A stretch of DNA of 52,402 nucleotides. Origin: Pseudogulbenkiania sp. GTDB lineage: Bacteria > Pseudomonadota > Gammaproteobacteria > Burkholderiales > Chromobacteriaceae. Shown piece by piece: positions 46,565 to 52,402 of this stretch; position 1 is the first letter of the stretch; each line of letters opens with the position of its first letter. A program made the translations under genes and the position numbers. The stretch spans positions 1-52,402 of the forward strand of contig JACPUY010000350.1 in NCBI GenBank assembly GCA_016192025.1. Direction: 5' to 3'. The notes under the pieces are model-generated. The model did no database searches. It had not been told where the DNA came from and was given only the letters and a program-made list of their open reading frames with translations.

Positions 46565-47137
46565 ATGCCCAATACTCCGCCGCAAGTGCTGCTCAACGTG
46601 TCGACCAACCTGCGCCAGGCGCGCCAAGCGCGCGGCTGGAGCCAGGACCGGCTCGCCAGCGCCGCCGCCGTCAGCCGCCGTATGCTGGTCAACATCGAAG
46701 GCGGCGACAGCAACGTCAGCCTGGCCACGCTCGACCGGCTGGCCGGCGCGCTCGGCCTGTCGTTCGCCGAGCTGGTGCGCCCGCCCGCCGCCCACCCGCA
46801 CCAGCCGGTCGCGCCGGTGACGGTGTGGCAGGGCCGGCACGCCGACAGCCACGCCAGCCTGCTGCAGAGCCTGAGCGCACAGGGCCAGACGGTGGAACTG
46901 TGGGCCTGGCAGCTGGCCGCCGGCGAACGCTACGACGCCGAGGCCGACCCGTCCGGCAGCCATGAGATGCTGTACGTCATCGCCGGCGAGCTGGAACTGG
47001 AACGGGCCGGAACCCGCCATCGCCTCGGCGCTGGCGACTCGCTGGCGTTCGCCTCCGACTGCGCCTATTCCTACCTCAACGCCGGTAGCGCGCCGGTGCG
47101 CTTCACCAAGAACGTGATCATCGCCGCGCCGCGCTGA
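46565..47137 (+). CDS. XRE family regulator with cupin domain
   Basis: A 190-residue regulator with a helix-turn-helix at about 8-65 (LRQARQARGWSQDRLASAAAVSRRMLVNIEGG) and a small cupin at 100-185 (GSHEMLYVIAGELELE) that probably binds a metabolite. I prefer the ATG at 46565 to the one at 46514 because the latter lies in the 18-bp inverted repeat. The divergent EamA gene is the expected target. The ligand is unknown. Confidence 0.88.
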   Translation: MPNTPPQVLLNVSTNLRQARQARGWSQDRLASAAAVSRRMLVNIEGGDSNVSLATLDRLAGALGLSFAELVRPPAAHPHQPVAPVTVWQGRHADSHASLLQSLSAQGQTVELWAWQLAAGERYDAEADPSGSHEMLYVIAGELELERAGTRHRLGAGDSLAFASDCAYSYLNAGSAPVRFTKNVIIAAPR

Positions 47138-47154
47138 ACACCGGCTGCCGCAAT

Positions 47155-47185
47155 AAAAAACCGCCATCCCGAAGGACAGCGGTTT
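47155..47185 (-). terminator. Rho-independent terminator of ggt
   Basis: On the minus strand AAACCGCTGTCC and GGATGGCGGTTT pair, with two G-U wobbles, around a TTCG tetraloop, followed by TTT and more T residues. It is 21 bases past the ggt stop. Confidence 0.85.
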
Positions 47186-47205
47186 GGCAGGGTGCCGCGG
47201 CGCGC

Positions 47206-48966
47206 TCAGTAACCGAGCGTGGCGCCGTCCGGGTTGCGCGGGTCGGAGTAGCCGTACAGGCCATCGTCGCGCAGCTGGATGGTCTGGGTACGGCCCATGG
47301 TCGGCTTGACCGCCACCTGGTAGCCCTGCTTCTGCAGGATGGACAGCGTGTCCGGACTCAGGCCCTTCTCCACGCGCAGTTCGTCCGGCAGCCACTGGTG
47401 GTGCACGCGCGGGGTGGCCGCGGCTTCGGCCGGGTTCATGCCGAAGTCGATGGCATTGACGATGGTCTGCAGCGTGGTGGTGATGATGCGCGCGCCGCCC
47501 GGGCTGCCGGTCACCAGCCACGGCTTGCCGTTCTTCAGCACCAGCGTCGGCGACATCGACGACAGCGGACGCTTGCCCGGCTGGATGGCGTTGGCCTCGC
47601 CGCCGATCAGACCGTAGGCGTTGGGCACGCCCGGCTTGGCCGAGAAGTCGTCCATCTCGTCGTTGAGCAGGATGCCGGTGCCCTTGGCGACGATGCCGCT
47701 GCCGAAGTTCAGGTTCAGCGTGTAGGTCACCGCCACCGCGCTGCCCTTGCTGTCGACGATCGAGTAGTGCGTGGTCTGGTCGCTTTCATACGGCTGCGGC
47801 TTGCCCGGCTTGATGGCGGCGGCCGGCAGCACCTTGACCGGGTCGATGCGCTGCGCCAGTTCGTCGGCGTACTTCTTCGAGGTCAGCCCCTTGACCGGCA
47901 CCTTGACGAAGCCCGGGTCGCCCAGGTACTCGGCGCGGTCGGCGTAGGCCAGCTTCATCGACTCGGCCAGGTAGTGGATGGTCTGCGCGCTGTTCACGCC
48001 GGACTGCGACAGCGGGTAGCGCTCCAGCATGTTGAGGATCTGGATGATGTGGGTGCCGCCCGAACTCGGCGGCGGCATCGACACCACCTTGTAGCCGCGG
48101 TAATCGCCGCTGACCGGCGCGCGCTCTTCCACCTTGTACTTTTTCAGGTCGTCCTTGCCGATCAGGCCACCGTGCTGCGCCATCTCGGCCACGATCTTGT
48201 CGCCGATCTCACCCTGATAGACCACCTTGGAGCCGTGCTTGGCGATCAGCCGCAGCGACTTGGCCAGATCCTTCTGCACCAGCTTGTCACCGGCCTTGAG
48301 CGGTGCGCCGTTCTTGAAGAAGATGGCGCGGGTGCTCTCCCACTTGCCGAGGTTGTCCTTTTCCACTTCAAGCATCTTGGCCAGCGTCGGGCTGACCACG
48401 AAGCCGTCCTCGGCCAGCTTGATCGACGGGGCGATCAGGTCGGACAGCTTCATCGTGCCCCAGCGCTTTAGCGCGTGCTCCATGCCGGCCACCGTGCCCG
48501 GCACGCCGACGGCGAGGTGGGTATACAGCGAGCGGCCCTCGGCCACATTGCCCTGGGCGTCCAGATACATGTCGCGGCTGGCCTTGGCCGGGGCGATCTC
48601 GCGGAAGTCGAGCGCCACGTCCTGGCCGCTCTTGGCGTCGTGCAGCATCATAAAGCCGCCGCCACCGAGGTTGCCGGCGTTGGGCAGCACCACCGCCAGC
48701 GCGAAGCCGACCGCCACGGCGGCATCGACGGCGTTGCCGCCGCGCTTCAGCACATCCACGCCGATGCGACTGGCCAGCTCGTGCTCGGCGGCCACCATGC
48801 CGTGCCTGGCGTACACCGGGTGGAAGATGTCCTGGTCGTAGTCGTACTTGACCACCTGCGCAGCGACCGGGGCCTCGGCCAGCGACAGCGCCGGGGCAAA
48901 GGCCAGTGCCAGGCCCAGCGCCATGGCGCCGAGGGCAAATGGACGACGGATATGGGAAAACGGCAT
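47206..48966 (-). CDS. ggt: Gamma-glutamyltransferase
   Basis: A 586-residue periplasmic enzyme that cleaves glutathione and other gamma-glutamyl compounds. Residues 1-30 are a signal peptide (FALGAMALGLALAFAPALSLAEA). The precursor self-cleaves before Thr399 in QTTHYSIVD to give large and small subunits. NLGGGGFMMLHD and GGARIITTTLQTIVNAIDFGM are conserved blocks. AAGGAGA precedes the ATG at 48966; a longer frame from 49074 lacks a ribosome site and would mask the signal peptide. Confidence 0.95.
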   Translation of the reverse strand: MPFSHIRRPFALGAMALGLALAFAPALSLAEAPVAAQVVKYDYDQDIFHPVYARHGMVAAEHELASRIGVDVLKRGGNAVDAAVAVGFALAVVLPNAGNLGGGGFMMLHDAKSGQDVALDFREIAPAKASRDMYLDAQGNVAEGRSLYTHLAVGVPGTVAGMEHALKRWGTMKLSDLIAPSIKLAEDGFVVSPTLAKMLEVEKDNLGKWESTRAIFFKNGAPLKAGDKLVQKDLAKSLRLIAKHGSKVVYQGEIGDKIVAEMAQHGGLIGKDDLKKYKVEERAPVSGDYRGYKVVSMPPPSSGGTHIIQILNMLERYPLSQSGVNSAQTIHYLAESMKLAYADRAEYLGDPGFVKVPVKGLTSKKYADELAQRIDPVKVLPAAAIKPGKPQPYESDQTTHYSIVDSKGSAVAVTYTLNLNFGSGIVAKGTGILLNDEMDDFSAKPGVPNAYGLIGGEANAIQPGKRPLSSMSPTLVLKNGKPWLVTGSPGGARIITTTLQTIVNAIDFGMNPAEAAATPRVHHQWLPDELRVEKGLSPDTLSILQKQGYQVAVKPTMGRTQTIQLRDDGLYGYSDPRNPDGATLGY

Positions 48967-49339
48967 GGGTGATTCTCCTTTGTTGACTGCATCGGCCAGG
49001 GCTTCGGTGAGCCCCGTACCGCGGGTGGGCAGGCTCTGCGGCCTGCTGGTATTCCAACCCCGTTGGAGCAGCATGATTCATGCCCGGCATGACAACATGT
49101 TCGGCCCCGCTAACCCCTTCATTCTATGACGTAAGATTTGGAATGAAACCGGCCGCCGTTCGGCTTTCCGTCATTCTCCGCCGCAACGCACACGGAAATC
49201 CGAACGCAGCATGCCACGGCACCGTGAATAAGCTACCGCGCCGAGCCCCGGCTCTCTTACAATAGCCACCTTGTTGATTGGTAATGGCTTCTGCCGTGGC
49301 GCCCCTGCCGCGCGCCGAAGGTAAGGATCTGGATCACCC
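48967..49339. other. Divergent intergenic region, ggt and FAD protein
   Basis: No gene is visible in 373 bases. TACAAT at 49258-49263 could be a -10 for the FAD gene, and ATTCTA at 49121-49126 (TAGAAT on the minus strand) one for ggt, both without good -35 elements. Short inverted repeats are present but none is striking. Confidence 0.35.
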
Positions 49340-50956
49340 ATGTTGCGATTGTCTGAAATCAAACTGCCGCTCGACCACCCGGAAGCGGCGCTGCGCCAAG
49401 CCATCGTGGCTTACCTGGGCGTGCCCGACGCCGAGGTGCGCAGCTTCACCGTCTTCAAGCGCAGTTACGACGCGCGCAAATCGGCGATGCAGCTGATTTA
49501 CATCGTCGATGTCGAAATCGCCGGCGAGGCGGCCTTGCTGAAAAAATTCGCCAGCGACATCCACGTCGTGCCGACCCCGGACATGAGCTACCACTACGTC
49601 GGCCAGGCGCCCAGCACCCTGGGCAGCCGGCCGGTGGTGGTGGGTTTCGGCCCCTGCGGCCTGTTTGCCGGGCTGATCCTGGCGCAGATGGGCTTCAGGC
49701 CGATCATCCTCGAGCGCGGCAAGAAAGTGCGCGAGCGCACCAAGGACACCTGGGGACTGTGGCGCAAGAACGTGCTCAACCCGGAATCGAACGTGCAGTT
49801 CGGCGAAGGCGGCGCCGGCACCTTCTCCGACGGCAAGCTGTACAGCCAGATCAAGGACCCGCGCTACCTGGGCCGCAAGGTGCTGGAAGAGTTCGTCAAG
49901 GCCGGCGCGCCCGAGGAAATCGTCTACGTCAACAAGCCGCACATCGGCACCTTCCGCCTGGTCAGCATGGTGGAAAAGATGCGCGCCAACATCGAGGCGC
50001 TGGGCGGCGAGATCCGCTTCGAGCACAAGGTGACCGACGTGCTGATCGAAGACGGCCCGGCCGGCAAGCAGATGCGCGGCCTGGTGCTGGCCAACGGCGA
50101 ACAGATCCTGTCCGACCACGTGGTCATGGCGCTCGGCCATAGCGCGCGCGACACCTTCGAGATGCTGCACGCGCGCGAGGTGTTCATGGAGGCCAAGCCG
50201 TTCTCGGTGGGCTTCCGCATCGAGCACCCGCAAACGCTGATCGACAAGGCCCGCCTCGGCAAGAACGCCGGCCACCCGTTGTTGGGCGCGGCCGACTACA
50301 AGCTGGTGCATCACGCCAGCAACGGCCGTTCGGTGTACAGCTTCTGTATGTGCCCGGGCGGCCAGGTGGTGGCCGCCACCTCCGAACCCAACCGCGTCGT
50401 CACCAACGGCATGAGCCAGTACTCGCGCGCCGAACGCAACGCCAACGCCGGCATCGTGGTCGGCATCACCCCGACCGACTATCCCGGCAGCGGCCCGCTG
50501 GCCGGCATCGTGCTGCAGCGCGAGCTGGAATCGCGTGCCTTCGTGCTGGGCGGCGGCACTTACGAGGCGCCGGGCCAGTTGGTGGGCGACTTCCTCGCCG
50601 GTCGGCCGTCCAGCCGGCTCGGCATGGTTACGCCGTCCTACCAGCCCGGCGTCAAGCTGGGCGACCTGTCCAGCGCGCTGCCCGACTACGCCATCGCCGC
50701 CATGCGCGAGGCCATCCCGGCCTTCGACAAGAAGATCCGCGGCTTTGCCATGAACGATGCGGTGCTCACCGGCGTGGAAACCCGCACCTCGTCGCCGCTG
50801 CGCATCACCCGCGGCGAGGACTGCCAGAGCCTGAACGTGCGCGGCCTGTTCCCCGCCGGCGAAGGCGCCGGTTACGCCGGCGGCATCCTGTCGGCCGGGG
50901 TCGACGGCATCAAGGTGGCCGAAGCGGTGGCGCGCAGCATCCTGAAGCTGGACTGA
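49340..50956 (+). CDS. FAD-dependent oxidoreductase (uncharacterised dehydrogenase family)
   Basis: A 538-residue flavoprotein-like protein of the FAD-dependent dehydrogenase family that includes long NAD(P)/FAD proteins of unknown substrate. The first 90 residues are an N-terminal domain of the type seen in this family. The dinucleotide-binding motif is PVVVGFGPCGLFAGLILAQMG near residues 98-118, with FGEGGAGTFSDGKLY after it and GLFPAGEGAGYAGGILSAGVDGIKVAEAV at the C-terminus. The reaction is unknown. It is monocistronic and ends in a terminator. Confidence 0.88.
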   Translation: MLRLSEIKLPLDHPEAALRQAIVAYLGVPDAEVRSFTVFKRSYDARKSAMQLIYIVDVEIAGEAALLKKFASDIHVVPTPDMSYHYVGQAPSTLGSRPVVVGFGPCGLFAGLILAQMGFRPIILERGKKVRERTKDTWGLWRKNVLNPESNVQFGEGGAGTFSDGKLYSQIKDPRYLGRKVLEEFVKAGAPEEIVYVNKPHIGTFRLVSMVEKMRANIEALGGEIRFEHKVTDVLIEDGPAGKQMRGLVLANGEQILSDHVVMALGHSARDTFEMLHAREVFMEAKPFSVGFRIEHPQTLIDKARLGKNAGHPLLGAADYKLVHHASNGRSVYSFCMCPGGQVVAATSEPNRVVTNGMSQYSRAERNANAGIVVGITPTDYPGSGPLAGIVLQRELESRAFVLGGGTYEAPGQLVGDFLAGRPSSRLGMVTPSYQPGVKLGDLSSALPDYAIAAMREAIPAFDKKIRGFAMNDAVLTGVETRTSSPLRITRGEDCQSLNVRGLFPAGEGAGYAGGILSAGVDGIKVAEAVARSILKLD

Positions 50957-50985
50957 GCCAGCCGCCGGACGATCTCGCCAGAAAC

Positions 50986-51013
50986 AAAAACCCCGTCGCG
51001 CTGACGGGGTTTT
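50986..51013. terminator. Terminator between FAD gene and the 40-residue gene
   Basis: AAAACCCCGTC (50987-50997) pairs with GACGGGGTTTT (51003-51013) around GCGCT. The symmetrical T and A runs could stop transcription from both convergent sides. Confidence 0.88.
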
Positions 51014-51028
51014 GTCTTGTCCGGCCGC

Positions 51029-51151
51029 TTATTTTTTCGCCGGTTCGCGGCCCCGACCCGGCGGAATGATCGAGCCCGGCTCCACTACCTTCTGCTTGGC
51101 CTGCTTCGGCTTCTTGACTTCCTTGTTGCTGCGCACTTGACCTTTAGCCAT
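51029..51151 (-). CDS. Conserved 40-residue basic protein
   Basis: This frame starts MAKGQVRSNKEVKKPKQAKQ and ends PGRGREPAKK, 40 residues, rich in Lys and without a membrane segment or cysteine. I recall small MAKGQ-type proteins with a similar SNKE-KKPK start as conserved hypothetical proteins in many proteobacteria; function unknown to me. An excellent AGGAGA ribosome site is 7 bases before the ATG, and a convergent terminator lies just past the stop. The quality of the site and the match to that pattern are why I accept so short a gene. Nucleic acid binding is possible from charge alone. Confidence 0.75.
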   Translation of the reverse strand: MAKGQVRSNKEVKKPKQAKQKVVEPGSIIPPGRGREPAKK

Positions 51152-51401
51152 GGGATATCTCCTGATAGTGTCGGCATCGTGCCATGCCCGGCACTACGGT
51201 AAGGCTGTTGCAGGTGTCTCCCCGCAGCGGCGCCGAGGGCGGCACCGCATAAACAGATGATAGGCCGTTCGCGCAGTACGGATAGCATTATCTTGCGCGG
51301 CCGCCAAACTTGCGCCGCGCCTGACCCTGCCGTGCCGTGGCCGGCTTTGCGGTATCATCGCCCACTATCCGGCTGCCGCGCCGCCCCATCACGAGACCGC
51401 C

Positions 51402-51593
51402 ATGAACCAGACCGCCCCCGATACCCTCAAACCCTGCAACAAGTGCGGTTCGCGCGCCGAGCTGATCAAGAGCGGTTCGCGCCGCTACTGGGTGCAATGC
51501 ACGCGCTACGCCGGCAACGGCAACTGCAACGCCATCGGCGCGCAGGCCGACAACAAGAAAGAAGCCATCCACAACTGGAACAGCACGCGCTAA
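51402..51593 (+). CDS. Lar-like small zinc-ribbon protein
   Basis: A 63-residue protein: LKPCNKCGSRAEL with the first Cys pair, a second set CTRYAGNGNC, and EAIHNWNSTR at the end. This order matches the restriction-alleviation Lar family, in which C-x2-C pairs and a terminal EAI-x2-WN motif are typical. In phages and prophages Lar proteins modulate type I restriction; chromosomal relatives are often of unknown function. No restriction system is adjacent. TATCAT at 51352-51357 could be its -10 element. Its stop codon touches the start of a structured 163-bp segment. Confidence 0.75.
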   Translation: MNQTAPDTLKPCNKCGSRAELIKSGSRRYWVQCTRYAGNGNCNAIGAQADNKKEAIHNWNSTR

Positions 51594-51755
51594 GAGCGGG
51601 TGAATAAATCTGCTGCGCCCCCCGATCCCGGCCCTGTGATGCTCGCCGTACCATTTGTACGGCGGTATCTTTCGAACTTCTTTGGGTCGACCCGGCCGGA
51701 GGCTGCGGCGATGACCGCAGGGAATCCCTGTGGGACGATTTCTTTCCCACGCTCT
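51593..51755. repeat. MITE-like or structured-RNA segment
   Basis: AGAGCG at 51593-51598 and CGCTCT at 51750-51755 are terminal inverted repeats; with one gap the first 18 bases and the reverse complement of the last 19 match at about 14 positions. Inside are a perfect 8-bp hairpin (51644-51664), GGGTCGACCC (51684-51693), a CTGCGG/CCGCAG stem (51703-51720) and CAGGGA-A-TCCCTG (51718-51730). No coding frame has a ribosome site. It may be a non-autonomous element or a structured leader for the next gene. Confidence 0.45.
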
Positions 51756-51795
51756 GAATTGCCCCTGGACACACAGGACTAAGGACACCCTCCCC

Positions 51796-52402
51796 ATGTT
51801 CGCCTGGTTCGAAAAACGGCTGCATCCCTACCCCGACACGCCGCCGGCCCAGCCACCCAAGGGCTTCTTCCCCTTCGTCTGGTCCTGCACACGCGGACTC
51901 AGGCCGCTGATCGCGGCGATGACCACGCTGACCGCGGTAATCGGCGCCTTCGAGGCGCTGCTGTTCTCGATGCTCGGCTCGGTGGTGGACTGGCTGAGCC
52001 GGGTGCCGCCGGCCCTGCTGTGGACGCAGCAGAAACACACTCTGCTGCTGTTGGCCGGCATCCTCTTGGCCAGCCCGCTGCTGATCGCGCTACAGTCCTT
52101 ATGCAAGTACCAGCGACTGGCCGGCAACTTCCCGATGCTGCTGCGCTGGAATTTCCACCGCCATCTGCTTGGCCAAAGCATGAGCTTCTACCAGGACGAA
52201 TTCGCCGGCCGCGTCTCGGCCAAGGTGATGCAGACCGCGCTGGCGGTGCGCGAAACGGTGATAATCGTCGCCGATATCCTGGTGTTCGTGGTGATCTACT
52301 TCGTCACCATGGTGGCCGTGGTCGGCCGCTTCGATAGCAGCCTGCTGCTGCCCTTCCTCGGCTGGCTGGCGCTGTACGTCGCCACGCTCGCCTTCTTCGT
52401 GC
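51796..52402 (+). CDS. ABC transporter, fused permease and ATPase type, 3' truncated
   Basis: The frame starts MFAWFEKRLHPYPDTPP and runs off the window after 202 codons. GFFPFVWSCTRGLRPLIAAM and FEALLFSMLGSVVDWL are the first membrane segments of the exporter-type ABC family; WNFHRHLLGQSMSFYQDEFAGRVSAKVMQTALAVRE is the cytoplasmic coupling region with the F-x-D-E-F-x-G-R pattern. Several hydrophobic helices follow. The ATPase domain is outside the window. Substrate is unknown. A run of hairpins precedes the gene. Confidence 0.85.
   Translation, partial: MFAWFEKRLHPYPDTPPAQPPKGFFPFVWSCTRGLRPLIAAMTTLTAVIGAFEALLFSMLGSVVDWLSRVPPALLWTQQKHTLLLLAGILLASPLLIALQSLCKYQRLAGNFPMLLRWNFHRHLLGQSMSFYQDEFAGRVSAKVMQTALAVRETVIIVADILVFVVIYFVTMVAVVGRFDSSLLLPFLGWLALYVATLAFFV

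Noticed and set aside
51660-51700. A tRNA-like T-loop (TTCGAAC) in the structured segment
   Set aside because: No acceptor, D or anticodon arms can be placed around it.
51590-51782. Short open frames of about 60 codons on both strands in the segment before the ABC exporter
   Set aside because: No ribosome site on either strand, and the DNA is dominated by inverted repeats, so a repeat or RNA structure explains it better.

Overview
The window is 52.4 kb of a GC-rich, densely coded chromosome with no insertion sequence, phage block, CRISPR array, rRNA or tRNA that I can see. The gene set points to a betaproteobacterium: ppc divergent from a hemC-hemD-hemX-hemY operon, a FimT/PilW/PilX/PilV minor pilin cluster, ccoG and a Neisseriales-like mix of small conserved genes. 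Family Chromobacteriaceae or a close relative is likely, but that is inference from gene content, not a phylogenetic placement.

Layout. 1-4.6 kb: a sugar ABC importer (binding protein cut by the window edge, two permeases, ATPase) followed by a YdhF-type aldo/keto reductase, closed by a clear terminator. 4.7-9.2 kb: HDOD protein, orphan TetR regulator with a palindromic operator, MASE1-PAS-GGDEF diguanylate cyclase, RsuA-type pseudouridine synthase. 9.2-16.1 kb: the hemCDXY operon (minus) divergent from ppc (plus). 16.3-20.0 kb: a five-gene type IV minor pilin operon. 20.2-27 kb: argH, a soluble chemotaxis receptor, glpK/glpR divergent pair, an RNase II-family nuclease. 27-28.4 kb: cbtBA cobalt transport genes behind a cobalamin riboswitch. 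28.6-39.2 kb: RhlE helicase, DoxX/dioxygenase pair with divergent LysR regulator, yaeQ, ccoG, a MocR-type regulator and a large PAS-PAS-GGDEF-EAL protein. 39.4-52.4 kb: srkA, MFS exporter, porin, a sensorless sigma-54 activator, YgjP-like hydrolase, glycine-zipper protein, EamA transporter with divergent XRE-cupin regulator, gamma-glutamyltransferase, an FAD protein, two very small proteins, a MITE-like structured segment and the start of an ABC exporter.

Most of the window is ordinary metabolism. The parts that deserve attention are: the PilV minor pilin, which carries a Ser/Gly/Thr linker and two tandem four-cysteine domains with matching cysteine spacing, beside an oversized, low-GC PilX and with no pilY1; the GGDEF-EAL protein, whose GGDEF site is intact while its EAL site has lost most catalytic residues; a soluble receptor ending in what looks like the first helix of a CZB domain; several near-perfect operator-like palindromes; and a 163-bp segment with terminal inverted repeats and stacked hairpins upstream of the ABC exporter.

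All identifications rest on reading the translated sequence and motifs by eye. No database search or folding program was run.
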